From the NCBI GenBank assembly GCA_903820035.1, contig CAIJFT010000241.1, positions 1 through 64,000 of the forward strand: DNA of 64,000 bases. The letters are read 5' to 3'. Below are positions 25,167-35,100 of this stretch, piece by piece (position 1 is the stretch's first letter; every line of letters starts with the position of its first letter). This DNA comes from an uncultured Opitutia bacterium (GTDB lineage Bacteria; Verrucomicrobiota; Verrucomicrobiia; Opitutales; Opitutaceae). The notes under the pieces were generated by a model. The model was not told the origin of the DNA, did no database searches, and saw only the letters and a list, made by a program, of their open reading frames with translations. Position numbers and translations under genes: made by a program.

Positions 25167-25239
25167 GTAGCCCTGCGCGTGCGCGCAGGGACCCGCACAC
25201 CCGCGCAATCCAAGTCCCGCCGCTCACGCGGCGCGCTAC
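25167..25239. repeat. REPIN-like element 2
   Basis: Left unit: foot GTAG (25167-25170) with perfect hairpin CCCTGCGC-GTGC-GCGCAGGG (25171-25190). Right unit, read in reverse: foot GTAG (complement of 25236-25239) with a hairpin ending GCGTGAGCGGCGGG (25216-25235). It lies in the short gap between the ceramidase-like gene and the TIM-barrel gene, 8 nt before the latter's ATG. Confidence 0.72.
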
Positions 25240-25247
25240 ATTTCCCC

Positions 25248-26210
25248 ATGCCCCTCAACCGCCGCTCCTTCCTCACCTCCGCCCTTGCCGGTGGCGCCGC
25301 CCTCACCTTGGGCGCGCCCGCCTCCGCGATCGCCGCCCCGACTGCCCCCGCCCGCCGGCCGCGGGTGAAACTGGGCGTCGCCTCGTATTCGTATTGGCAC
25401 TTCAAGACCACCAAGGTCCCGATCGGCGCCGTGATCGACCGCGCCGCCGAACTCGGCGCGGAGGGCGTCGACATTCTGCACCGCCAGATGGACCTCCCCG
25501 AGCGAGATCCGCTCAACGCCGCCGGCCGCGCCTACCTTCACGGCCTGAAGCGCCACGCGTTCCGCCGCGGACTCTCGATCTGCTGCGTCTCGACCCACCA
25601 GAGTTTCGTGAAGGCCGATGCGATCGAACTCACCGCCGAGGTCGCGCACACCGAGAAGTGCATCGAACTCGCCTATGAACTCGGCTGCCCGAGCATCCGC
25701 ATCAACACCGGACGCTGGGGCACGACGAAGAGTTTCGACCAGTTGATGGCCGACCGCGGCATCGAGCCGGTGCTCCCCGGCCACACCGAGGACGAAGGAT
25801 TCAAGTGGTGCATCGACGGCATCACCCGCTGCCTGAAGAAGGCCGAACAGTGCGGCGTGGTGCTGGCGCTGGAGAACCACTGGGGCCTCGCCCGCACGCC
25901 CGAGGGTCTGCTCCGGATCCTCGACGCGATCAAGTCGCCGTGGCTCGGCGGACTGATGGACACCGGCAATTTCCTCGAAGACCCGTATCCGAAGCTGGAG
26001 GCGATCGCGCCGCGCACCGTTTACGTGCAGGCGAAAACCTATCCCGGCGGCGGCGAATGGTACACGCTCGACCTCGATTATGCGCGCATCGCCGCGCTCC
26101 TCGAACGCGCCGGCTACACCGGCTGGGTCTCGCTCGAGATGGAGGGCAAGGAGGATCCCGCCACCGCGGTCCCGAAGAGCTTTGCCGAGTTGCGCCGCGC
26201 CTTCGGCTGA
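25248..26210 (+). CDS. Tat-exported xylose-isomerase-like TIM-barrel protein
   Basis: ATG at 25248 gives 320 residues. A twin-arginine signal (NRRSFLTSALAGGAALTLGAP) is followed by a sugar phosphate isomerase/epimerase (AP endonuclease family 2) barrel. Motifs: VKLGVASYSYWHFKT, GAEGVDILHRQM, CVSTHQSF, CPSIRINTGRWG, VVLALENHWGL (metal-ligand Glu), GGLMDTGNF (Asp) and WVSLEMEG (C-terminal Glu). Metal-binding Glu, Asp, His and Glu positions seem intact. Export of such an enzyme parallels the UxuA-type gene at 21426-22541. Reaction and substrate are unknown; isomerisation or epimerisation of a free sugar in the periplasm is inferred. Confidence 0.85.
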   Translation: MPLNRRSFLTSALAGGAALTLGAPASAIAAPTAPARRPRVKLGVASYSYWHFKTTKVPIGAVIDRAAELGAEGVDILHRQMDLPERDPLNAAGRAYLHGLKRHAFRRGLSICCVSTHQSFVKADAIELTAEVAHTEKCIELAYELGCPSIRINTGRWGTTKSFDQLMADRGIEPVLPGHTEDEGFKWCIDGITRCLKKAEQCGVVLALENHWGLARTPEGLLRILDAIKSPWLGGLMDTGNFLEDPYPKLEAIAPRTVYVQAKTYPGGGEWYTLDLDYARIAALLERAGYTGWVSLEMEGKEDPATAVPKSFAELRRAFG

Positions 26211-26250
26211 GCGCACAACCGCGACCAGCGCCTCACAAGATCCCGGGTAC

Positions 26251-26273
26251 CTGCGAGCGCCAGCGAGTGGCGG
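26251..26273 (-). repeat. 23-bp dispersed repeat, copy 2 (inverted)
   Basis: Exact reverse complement of 11803-11825; starts CTGCGAGCGCCAGCG. Lies 41 nt past the stop of the TIM-barrel gene. Confidence 0.65.
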
Positions 26274-26301
26274 CGGGATGGATTTTCCAACGATGCGTGG
26301 C

Positions 26302-26368
26302 ACGCGGAGCCCCGGAGAGCGCGGAGACCAAGCCGTCATTCCCCCGCGTTCCCCGCGCCCCCGCGTGA
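26302..26368. repeat. paired nonamer arrays in inverted orientation
   Basis: Three 9-nt units ACGCGGAGC, CCCGGAGAG, CGCGGAGAC (26302-26328) face three complementary-type units CCCCGCGTT, CCCCGCGCC, CCCGCGTGA (26342-26368) across a 13-nt spacer. The two sides are roughly reverse-complementary, so the RNA or DNA could fold. Confidence 0.55.
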
Positions 26369-26444
26369 ACCGTTGCCACGTTTTGCCCAACCCGTCGCCA
26401 CCACCACGGAAGACTACACCTATGCCCGGGCTCCCTCTTCCCCC

Positions 26445-26458
26445 GGATCAGGGATCAG
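26445..26458. repeat. two GGATCAG heptamers
   Basis: Two exact tandem copies of GGATCAG, 58 nt before the BNR-4 gene. Same xxxTCAG type as the longer array at 8294-8341. Confidence 0.45.
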
Positions 26459-26515
26459 GCTTTCAACCCGCAGATAGGTCCGCTTGGATGAAACGGTGGC
26501 GCGCGGGCGTCCTCC

Positions 26516-27886
26516 ATGATGAAAGCCCTCGCCTTCTCCCTGGTCCTGAGCACGACGCTCCTGGCGAATTCGTCGCCGCAGGTCCTGGTGCCCAACGGCG
26601 GCTGGTGCTGGTTTCAGGACGAGCGCGCGATCCTCGTCGGCGATACGGTCGTATTCGGCACCGTGAAATCACCGCAGGGCGACATCGACGTACACAGCTG
26701 GAAGCCCGCCACCGGCGCCGTCGCCTCCTTCACGCTCGCGGCGCAACACGAGTCCGACGACCACGACGCGCCCGCCCTGCTCGCGCTGCCCGACGGCCGA
26801 CTCCTCGCCAGCTGGGGCAACCACGGTGCCGCCAAACCGAAAGAGCATAACCAGCGCCTCTGGTGGCGCGTCAGCGCGGAGCCCGGCTCGATCGCCGCCT
26901 GGGCGCCCGTGCAGTCGCTCGCCCATCCGGGCAACCTCTCCTACACCAATTTACACCTGCTCGAGGACGAGGGGGGCCGCATCTATAACTTCAGCCGTTC
27001 GACCGGCTTCAACCCCAACTACACCGTCTCCGACGACAACGGCCGTACCTTCCGCTACGGCGGCCGCCTGCTATTCTGGCCGCCGCCGGCAAAGTCCGAC
27101 CCGAAGCTCGCGCGCGCCACCGGCGGCGGCCGGCCCTACGTGAAGTACGCCTCAAACGGCCGCGACACGATCCACTTCGTCGCCACGGAAGACCACCCCG
27201 GAGCGTATCAGAATAGTCTTTACCACGGCTTCTACCGTGCCGGCGCACTCCACGCGAGCGACGGCCGCCCGCTCGGACCACTGAGCCGGACCAACACCAC
27301 GACGCTGCGCCCCACCGACCTCACGCCGGTGTACCGCGGCGATCCTGATCACGTCCCTTGGCCGGTCGACCTGCACCTCGACGCCCATGGCCGGCCGGTC
27401 ACGCTCTTTTCCGTGCAGGTCAACGGCGCCGCCTCCCAAAACCAACGGGAGGCCTCGGGTCTGGAGCTGCGTTACTTCTACGCCCGGCACGACGGCACGC
27501 GGTGGATCGTCCATCCGCTCGCCGCCGCCGGCACGGAGCTCTACCCGGTGGAAAGCGACTACTCCGGTCTCGCCGCTCTCGTGCCGCACGATCCGGCGCG
27601 CGTGTTCATTTCAACCAACGCCGATCCTGTTTCGGGCCGCCCGCTCGTGAGCTCTGCGGACGGCCGGCGCCACCACGAGCTGTTTGCCGGCGTCACCACG
27701 GACGGCGGGGCCACGTGGACCTGGACCGCGGTGACGCACGACTCGCGCGTCGACAACCTCCGGCCGGTCATCCCTGCGGGCCAACCGGGCGTCGCCGTTC
27801 TGCTGTGGCTCCAGGGCACGCTGCGGACTTATCGGGATTATGATCTGTCGGTCGTGGGCTTGGTGCACCGCTCGCGCGCCCCTTAA
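26516..27886 (+). CDS. BNR-4 repeat protein, putative exported polysaccharide-acting enzyme
   Basis: A 456-residue protein with a short signal peptide (MMKALAFSLVLSTTLLANS). The mature N-terminus NGGWCWFQDERAILVGDTVVFGTVKSPQGDIDV and the segments HDAPALLALPDGRLLASWGNHG, YTNLHLLEDEGGRIYNFSRS, GGRPYVKYASNGRDTIHFVATEDHP and LYHGFYRAGALHASDG mark the BNR_4 family, a seven-bladed propeller. Some members with this fold are ulvan or other polysaccharide lyases, but most are uncharacterised, so lyase activity is inferred. His and Tyr residues in the HPG.. and SLYHGFYR segments could be catalytic. It is a monocistronic-looking gene that converges with the propeller gene at 28041. Confidence 0.82.
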   Translation: MMKALAFSLVLSTTLLANSSPQVLVPNGGWCWFQDERAILVGDTVVFGTVKSPQGDIDVHSWKPATGAVASFTLAAQHESDDHDAPALLALPDGRLLASWGNHGAAKPKEHNQRLWWRVSAEPGSIAAWAPVQSLAHPGNLSYTNLHLLEDEGGRIYNFSRSTGFNPNYTVSDDNGRTFRYGGRLLFWPPPAKSDPKLARATGGGRPYVKYASNGRDTIHFVATEDHPGAYQNSLYHGFYRAGALHASDGRPLGPLSRTNTTTLRPTDLTPVYRGDPDHVPWPVDLHLDAHGRPVTLFSVQVNGAASQNQREASGLELRYFYARHDGTRWIVHPLAAAGTELYPVESDYSGLAALVPHDPARVFISTNADPVSGRPLVSSADGRRHHELFAGVTTDGGATWTWTAVTHDSRVDNLRPVIPAGQPGVAVLLWLQGTLRTYRDYDLSVVGLVHRSRAP

Positions 27887-28040
27887 TCGCCACGCCAGCG
27901 GTTGCGCTACCCGTTCCGCGGCCACGCGACGCCGGGCGGCCCAACCGCCGGCCGCACCGGCCCGCAGTGATCCGCCCCCGACGTCGACCCCGCTATGCCC
28001 GCCACGGGTAACCACCAAACGAGCCAATTGTCGCGTCACG

Positions 28041-29903
28041 TCACTCTGCGCCGAGCCGGATCCGCCTCAAGTGCGTGCGGTCGCCGAAATAAAGCACCGC
28101 GGCGGCGTTGACAAAAAACCCGTGCGTCCGGGCCAGCGCCGGATCACGCACGACCACCCGCACCGAGTGATCGGCGGGATCGATCGAGAATACCGCGTTG
28201 TCGCCGATCCCGTAGATCAGCCCCCTTGGCCCGACCGGAACATCGGACAAACCCGGGAAGCGGATATCCTTCACCGGCAGTTCTCCGGTGAACACCACGC
28301 GGCGCTCCCGGGGGTCGAAGACATAATACTTTCCCGCGCCGAGTCCGTAGATCAGGCCATTGCGCGCGCGCACCACGGCCCCGTAACTGATGGCACCGGG
28401 CACGGGCTGCGCCCGGAAAACCTCCTTCTGCTCCCGGCAGTCCCAAAGAAAGACATACGCCGACTTCTCCGTCGGAATCGCACTGGACCCGCCCTGAATC
28501 GAGGTGGTGCAAAACAGCTCGCCGGTCTCGGGCACGGCCACCAGCCGCATCACGCTCTGGTTGACCACGGGGCTCGGCCGCACCCGCGAGGTGAGTTCCA
28601 CCGGATCCACCCGCACGAGCGCGCCGCCGAGCCGGCCCTTTGACGGCACGGTTCCAGTGTAGATGAAGCCGTCGGGTCCCTCGACCAACTGCGTCGGCCG
28701 CTCCTGCCCGGGGACGGTGATCGCGTGCCGCGGGTTTCGCCCCTTCACCACCGGCTGGGCGGGATCGAAGCGGTCGACACTCGCGTTCATGTAACTGCTC
28801 AGAAAAAGGCCCTGCGCGTGGTTGAGCGTGTCGTAGACTTGGATCGGTCCGCTCGCGACGACGCCGTAATCAGTGACCGCGCCGTTGCGCGGATCGTAGG
28901 CGAAGGTGTTCGCCGGCGAAAAAGTACCGCCGAAAATCCGCCCGTCCCGCTCGCAACTCACGCTGTAAATTTGGCGCGGCGCCCCGGCGTACTCGGTCGC
29001 CACATACGTCTTTCGTCCGGTCGCCACCTCGGTCAGCATGAGTTGGCCGGTGGCATCGACGCCCCCGACGGCCTGATCACCGGCCCGCTTGGCGGACCCC
29101 TCGGGGCGCGGCGGCAGCGTCGGACCCACCTCGATGCCGTCGCGGCGACAGCGAAATTCCGTCGCACCGGATCGGCCGTAAACGTTTCCGTCGGCCGCGG
29201 TCCAGACGGTCGGCGCGCCCTGGGCCTGGGTCATCGCCGCGGGGAGAATCTGCTTTTTCTCGCCGCTGACGGCATCGACCGACCAGAGCTCGCGGTGGTG
29301 CAGGCCGACGGGGCAGTAGACCACGTTATCGGCGCTGACCGCGGGGGTGGTGATGTAGCTTTGTTTTCGGTCGGTCGCGAGCTGGCCGAGTTGATCCACT
29401 TTTCCCGTGCGCGGATCGCAACGTACAAGGACGGCGTTAGGAAACGTGCCGACATAAATCCGTCCGTCGGGCCCGACGGTGTGTCCGAGCCAGTAGCTCG
29501 CGCCCTTGGCGGGCACTCCGAGGTCCAGCAGCGCGCGCTGCTCCGGATCATAGCGGAGAAAATGTCCGGGGTTACCCGTATAGACGATGAGCGTGCCGTC
29601 GGCCGCCTTGGTCAGCCGCAGGTGACTCCGGCCGAACGCCGTCACATCGACCCAGGTGACCGCACCGGTCTGAACGTTGATGCCAACCAGCGCGTTTTTT
29701 TCCGCCGTCTCGTAGGTCCCCCAGGCGATGTAGCGCCCGGACGCGCGGCCGGTCACCTCTGGCAAGGCCAGCGTCCGTAGCCGGACCGGCTCACCCAGAT
29801 CCTCGACCACTGGGGTCGCCGCAGCCGCGACTAAAACGGTCGCGGCAAATAGTCCCAACGCGACGACGCCGAGGCGCCCAGCGAGCCAAAGGGGGAATTT
29901 CAT
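28041..29903 (-). CDS. exported beta-propeller protein, hypothetical
   Basis: ATG at 29903 gives 620 residues with a signal peptide (LGVVALGLFAATVLVAAAA). The rest is a string of propeller blades with PQQ-like/NHL spacing: INVQTGAVTWVDV, YDPEQRALLDLG, VGPDGRIYVGTFPNAVLVRCDPRTGKVDQLG, YDPRNGAVTDYG, VEGPDGFIYTGTVP, VRARNGLIYGLGAGKYYVFDPRERRV and GPRGLIYGIGDNAVFSIDP. Length would allow two propellers. No catalytic residues can be named. It is transcribed away from the sialidase/TonB-receptor pair and may belong to the same utilisation locus as a binding or scaffold protein. Confidence 0.8.
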   Translation of the reverse strand: MKFPLWLAGRLGVVALGLFAATVLVAAAATPVVEDLGEPVRLRTLALPEVTGRASGRYIAWGTYETAEKNALVGINVQTGAVTWVDVTAFGRSHLRLTKAADGTLIVYTGNPGHFLRYDPEQRALLDLGVPAKGASYWLGHTVGPDGRIYVGTFPNAVLVRCDPRTGKVDQLGQLATDRKQSYITTPAVSADNVVYCPVGLHHRELWSVDAVSGEKKQILPAAMTQAQGAPTVWTAADGNVYGRSGATEFRCRRDGIEVGPTLPPRPEGSAKRAGDQAVGGVDATGQLMLTEVATGRKTYVATEYAGAPRQIYSVSCERDGRIFGGTFSPANTFAYDPRNGAVTDYGVVASGPIQVYDTLNHAQGLFLSSYMNASVDRFDPAQPVVKGRNPRHAITVPGQERPTQLVEGPDGFIYTGTVPSKGRLGGALVRVDPVELTSRVRPSPVVNQSVMRLVAVPETGELFCTTSIQGGSSAIPTEKSAYVFLWDCREQKEVFRAQPVPGAISYGAVVRARNGLIYGLGAGKYYVFDPRERRVVFTGELPVKDIRFPGLSDVPVGPRGLIYGIGDNAVFSIDPADHSVRVVVRDPALARTHGFFVNAAAVLYFGDRTHLRRIRLGAE

Positions 29904-30226
29904 GGCGACAACATCAGGGGCAAAAACGCACCGCGGAAGGTTGCCGCCCGCAGCACGAGAGGCAAGCAAGCCTACGATTCGCCGCCGCGGGTAAGCGTTG
30001 AAACCCGCCGGAGATCACCGCAAGCCTGAGGTCGCTCGTCCGCTCCCCATGGCCAAAGTCACCGGCATCGGCGCCACTTCATTCCCTTTCCTCTTCCCGG
30101 TGGTACCGGCCGAACGGACTCAACCCCGGCGCGGCCCAACTTTCCCGCGGCCCGCGCCGGCGAGCCCGCAAATTGACGGCGCCGGTTACCTCGGCTGAGT
30201 CCGGCGCCTACCCTCCTCCGCTTCGC
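29904..30226. promoter_or_regulatory. divergent intergenic region with 9-bp inverted repeat
   Basis: 323 nt between the propeller gene (-) and the sialidase gene (+). CCGGCGCGG (30126-30134) is a perfect inverse of CCGCGCCGG (30152-30160), loop 17 nt, centred 83 nt before the sialidase ATG. It is a candidate operator or leader hairpin. No clear sigma-70 boxes. Confidence 0.4.
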
Positions 30227-32107
30227 ATGGCCCTCCCCTCGCTTTGGATCACCTCGGCCCTGTTGCTGGGGCACCCCGCGCTCAGCGCTCAAATCCTGTC
30301 CGGGCCGGCCATCCCGCCCGGGACTGTTGACTGGCGGGAGATCAACGCCGGGCGCACGATTCCCGACGAGGAGTACGTCGATCAGCCTTATCTGATCCGC
30401 TGCGACGACGGCGCCTGGCTCTGCACGCTTACCACCTCCCGCGGCGGCGAGGGCGCCACGACATCCCACGTCGTCGCCACGCGCAGCACCGACCAGGGCC
30501 GCACGTGGTCGACGCCCGTGCCGCTCGAGGCCGAGACCCCGCCGGAATCCGCCTACGCCACGCTCCTCAAGGTCGCCGGCGGCCGCATCTTCGCCTTCTA
30601 CGATCACAATTCGGAAAACATCCGCGAAATTCCCGGCGAGAACGGCGGCAAACCGGTGAAGCGCGTCGACACGCTGGGGCAGTTCGTCTTCCGCACCACC
30701 GACGACGGCGGCCGCACCTGGTCGACCCAACGCCACGTCATTCCGGTGCGCGAAACCCAGATCGACCGCGCCAACGTCACCGGCGGCCGAACCCGCATCT
30801 TCTGGCACGTCGGCCGCCCGCTGGTCCACGGCGGGGCGGTCTTCCTGCCGTTTGCGAAAATGACGGGCGTCTCGAACCTCTCGCGCTCCGAGTCCTATTT
30901 TCTCCGCAGCGACAACCTGCTCACCGAGCCCGATCCGGCCAAGATCCGCTGGGCGACGCTGCCCGACGGCGAGACCGGGCTGCGTGCACCGCGCGGCATC
31001 ATCGCCGAGGAACCGAGTCTGGTCGCACTCTCCGACGGCACGTTGTTTTGCGTCTACCGGACCGCCGCCGGCCGGCCGGCCCACGCCACGTCGCACGATG
31101 GCGGACATACCTGGAGCACCGCGGCGTTTCTGACCTACGCTCCGGGCGGCCGGGAGGTGAAGCATACGCGCGCGGCGAACTTCATCTGGCGCACCGCCGC
31201 CGGCCGCTATCTGTATTGGTTTCACAACCACGAGGTGCCCGACTTCAACGGCCAACGAAACCCCGCATGGGTGGCGGGCGGCCGGGAGATTGACACCCCC
31301 GCCGGCCGTACCATCGCTTGGTCGGAACCGGAGATCCTCCTTCATGCTCCCGAGGCCGCGACCCGGATGAGTTATCCCGACCTGCTCGAGGACGGCGGCC
31401 GTTACTTCGTCAGCGAAACCCAGAAGACCGTCGCCCGCATCCACGAGATCCCGTCCGCTTTTCTGGACATGCTCTGGGCCCAGCCGGATACCCGGCAGGT
31501 CGCGACCGGCAATCTGGTGGCCGACCTCAACGCCGCCGCCTGCACGCCGGGCAAAACGGCGAAGCTGCCGGCCGCCTTCGATCTGGAAGCGAACGCGGAG
31601 CGTGGTGGCCTGACGCTCGAGTGTTGGGTGAAGTTCACCGATCTCGCGCCCGGCCAAACCCTGTTCGATTCCCGCAGCCCGGCGGGGACCGGCTTCACTT
31701 GCCACACCACGGACCGCGGCACGGTGCAAGTGACGCTCCGCGGCGCCGTCGGCGGCCCGGGTCGGGCCAACGCGGTGCTGGCGGAAACCGGTTGGGACTG
31801 CGACGCCGGCCTCCTGCAACCCGGCACCTGGCACCATCTGGTCGTGATTCTCGACGGCGGCGCGAAGCTCGTGCTCTTCGTCGTCGACGGCCGCGTCGGC
31901 GACGGTGGGGCCGCCCGCCCCTACGGCTGGGCCCGCCTGCCGCGCGAACTGCGAATGATCCCGACCACGGCGACCCTCCGGTTGGCTCCTTCGCTCCACG
32001 GCGAGCTCGGCCGCGTCCGCGTGTACAGCCGTCGCTTATACGTGTCCGAAGCCGTCGGCAACGGCCGCGCCGGCCTCAAGCTGAATCCCGCCCGTCCCTC
32101 CCCTTGA
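30227..32107 (+). CDS. sialidase-fold exo-hydrolase with C-terminal LamG-like domain
   Basis: ATG at 30227 gives 626 residues with a signal peptide (WITSALLLGHPALSA). There are three Asp-box (BNR) repeats: STDQGRTW (87-94), TTDDGGRTW (157-165) and SHDGGHTW (about 288). The six-bladed sialidase fold is further marked by YVDQPYLIRCDDG, RIFWHVGRPLVHGGAVFLPF, EEPSLVALSDGTLFCVYRT (with the conserved Glu) and YPDLLEDGGRYFV. A concanavalin/LamG-like domain follows (ECWVKFTDLAPGQTLFDSR, GTWHHLVVILDGGAKLVLFVVDGR). Members cleave or bind terminal sugars; sialic acid itself is not implied. The stop overlaps the TTG start of the TonB receptor by 4 nt, so enzyme and transporter are translationally coupled. 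Confidence 0.88.
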   Translation: MALPSLWITSALLLGHPALSAQILSGPAIPPGTVDWREINAGRTIPDEEYVDQPYLIRCDDGAWLCTLTTSRGGEGATTSHVVATRSTDQGRTWSTPVPLEAETPPESAYATLLKVAGGRIFAFYDHNSENIREIPGENGGKPVKRVDTLGQFVFRTTDDGGRTWSTQRHVIPVRETQIDRANVTGGRTRIFWHVGRPLVHGGAVFLPFAKMTGVSNLSRSESYFLRSDNLLTEPDPAKIRWATLPDGETGLRAPRGIIAEEPSLVALSDGTLFCVYRTAAGRPAHATSHDGGHTWSTAAFLTYAPGGREVKHTRAANFIWRTAAGRYLYWFHNHEVPDFNGQRNPAWVAGGREIDTPAGRTIAWSEPEILLHAPEAATRMSYPDLLEDGGRYFVSETQKTVARIHEIPSAFLDMLWAQPDTRQVATGNLVADLNAAACTPGKTAKLPAAFDLEANAERGGLTLECWVKFTDLAPGQTLFDSRSPAGTGFTCHTTDRGTVQVTLRGAVGGPGRANAVLAETGWDCDAGLLQPGTWHHLVVILDGGAKLVLFVVDGRVGDGGAARPYGWARLPRELRMIPTTATLRLAPSLHGELGRVRVYSRRLYVSEAVGNGRAGLKLNPARPSP

Positions 32108-35100
32108 AAATCAACCTCCGCCCCCGCCGCCTCACCCTCGGCTTACTCTGCGCCCTCCGCCTCGCGGCTCAGGCCACTGCCACCGCAGCCGCGACGCCGC
32201 CGGCCGATCCGGCAGTCACGCTCTCGCCCTTCGTCGTCAACACCGACCGCGACAACGGCTTCGTCGCGGCGAGTTCGCTCGCGGGCGGACGTCTGGCGTC
32301 AGACCTCGCCGATACCCCGGCGGCCTACTCGGTGCTGACGCGCGAGTTCATCGAGGCGCTGAACATCACCAACCTAGCGACGGCGCTTGAGTGGACGGTG
32401 AATACAAATGCGAACAACGACAACGGCGCGCTGCAGATGAGCCAGGTGAACAACCTCGTCACCACCAGTCGCGGCGTCACGGCGGGCACACCGCAGCGGA
32501 ATTTCTTTCCGTTCGGGGTGAACTTCGACAGCTACAACCTCGACCGTTTCGATTTCTCCCGCGGGCCCAACTCGATCCTCTTCGGCACCGGCGCACTCGG
32601 CGGGTCGGCCAACGTCGTGACCAAACAGGCGAAGCTTGACCGGCCGGCCCGCGAGCTCACGACCACCATCGGATCCTGGTCGAACCGGCGCGTGACCTTC
32701 GACGTGAACCAACCGCTCGGCCGCACGCTGGCCGTGCGCGCCAACGCCGTCGCCCAGGACGCGCGCGGCTGGCGCGACCGGGATTTTTCCAAGATCCGCG
32801 CCGCCTCGCTCACCACCACGCTCCGTCTTGGGCCGACCACCGAGATCCGCCTCGAGGGAGAGTACGGCGAGAGCAGCCGCATGGCGGGCTATACCAACCT
32901 GAACGACAGCTTCGGCGGCTGGGACGGCACGGCCACCTTCGATGCGCCGCTCACCGCCACTCCGGCCAACGCCAACGCCCGCGGCGTCGCCCGCAACACG
33001 ACCCCGGGCTATTATGTATTCGCGCCCGCGTCCGGCTTTGCCGGCGTGATGAATTACCAGAACAGCGCCCTGACCCTCGGCGCCGGCGCGAACCAGCAGG
33101 TGTCGATCGCGGGCCGCCTGTACATCGGCGCCTCGCCGAATTCCTCCGGCACGAATCTGATGGAGGCGTTGAACCTCCCCGCGGACCGCTTCACCAACGC
33201 GATCGCCGGCGCGCGTTTCAAGCTGCCGGACCGCCGGTACACGCAGTCGTTTGATGCGCCGGGTTTCTGGCAGCGGTTTCACGACGTGGCGCTGTACCTG
33301 AACCACACGGTCGGCGGCACGCTCTTCTTCGAGCTGGCCGGCGATGCGAACAAGAGTTTCCGCTACGCCGAATACACGATGGCGAACGGGCTCACGAACA
33401 CGCTCATCGACATCAACCGCAACCTCCCGAACGGCGCCGCCAACCCGAACTTCCTCGTGCCGTACAGCGAGGCCGGCCGCGCGAAGCAGGTGCGCGACTA
33501 CACCTTCTACAACCTGCGCGCCGCCGCGGCGTGGGTGCGCGACACCCGCTTCGGCGACTTCAAGTTCAACGCCCTCGCCGGACTGAACCACCAACAAACC
33601 GTCGCCCGCTTCATGCAGCTCAACCCGCTGCTCGACGCCGATCCGCGGCGCTGGCCCCTCGCCAATCCGATCCGCTACCGCTACTATTGGAATCAGGCGT
33701 CACGCCCGCTGCCGTTGCTGCCGAAGGTCACGCTGGTCGACCCGGTGCTCGGACTTACCCGCGAAGTCGCCACCGCATTCCAACCGCTGCCGGCGCAGGC
33801 CGCGCTCAATTCGCTCGGCAACCAGAACTACCGCTACGCCCAGGCCGCGGTGAACGCGCGCTTCTTCCAACGCCGGCTCGTGCTGCTCGGCGCCGTCCGC
33901 TTCGACGGCTACACCAATACCTTCGCCTACAACTCGGCCTACGGCGACTACCCCGCCAACTGGGACGGCAGCACGATCCTCTACAAGCCCGCGGCGCCCG
34001 CCGACTACGCCAACCTCACCTATATTCCGAAGGACGCCCAGGGCCGGGCCACGGGCCCTGCGGCCCCGGCCGCCGTCCGCCCGCGCGACGGCAACGGCCT
34101 CCGCCTCCCGCAATACGGGAACGACCGGTTTCAGGACGACACCAACTTCCCCCGCATCAAGGACAGCCAGGTGACCTACTCCGGCGGCGGCGTGTACCAC
34201 GTCCGACCGTGGCTCAGCGTCTACGCCAATTTCGCCCAAACCTTCACGATCCCTCCGCCCAATACGACCGTGTTCAACGACGTGCTGGCGGCGACCGTGT
34301 CCGAGGGCATCGATGCCGGCATCCGGCTCAACCTGCTCGATCAGCGCGTGCGGCTGAGCCTGAACCGCTACGTCGCGAAACAGAATAACCAACCCGCGAG
34401 CGGCCCGGTCGCGGGCAGCGTGCTCAACGGCATCATCACCGCCAACGCCGTCGGCGACTTCAGCGACGGCGGCACGAACGCCCGCGGCCTCACGCAGGTC
34501 CCGCCCGCGTTCATCCAGGACCGCCGGCAATTGCGGGCCAAAGGCTATGAGGTGGAACTCGTGGCCAACGTCACGCGCGCCCTCCGCGTTTCGGCCAACT
34601 TCGCGATCGCCCGCGCCGACGCGGAAAACGCGAGCGAACTCACCGCGGCCTACATCGACCGGAACCTCGAGGTACTGCGGCAGATCGTGACCGACGCCGG
34701 CGGACTGGTTAACGCCGCCGGGGTGGCCTCGCTGAACACCGCAATCCCCGTCGACCGCCGCTCGCCCGACGTGAACACCGCGGTCAGCAGCTGGAACTCC
34801 CTGGTTGCCGCCCGGCTCGGGATTGTGGCCGCGTCGCAAGTCGTGCAGGACACGCGCTCGGCCAACGTCTATGCCGACTACACGATCCCCGCCGGCCGGT
34901 TCAAAAGCCTGCGCCTCGGCGGCGGGGCGCGTTACCGCGGGCCGCTGGTGATCGGGAACCGCGCGGCCGATACCATCGTGAATCCGGCGAACCCCTCGAC
35001 CGCGATCGACAATCCCGCGGTCGACGCATTCACCCCGATCTACGCCCCCGGTTACACCGTGGGCACCGCCACGCTCGGCTATGTGTGGCGCGTCACGCGC

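Larger units (their letters stand above)
26211..26515. other. repeat-rich gene-free stretch
   Basis: 305 nt that hold three different repeats rather than a gene: the inverse copy of the 23-bp repeat (26251-26273), the inverted nonamer arrays (26302-26368), and two GGATCAG heptamers (26445-26458). The promoter of the BNR-4 gene must lie here, but no clear boxes are seen. Confidence 0.5.
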
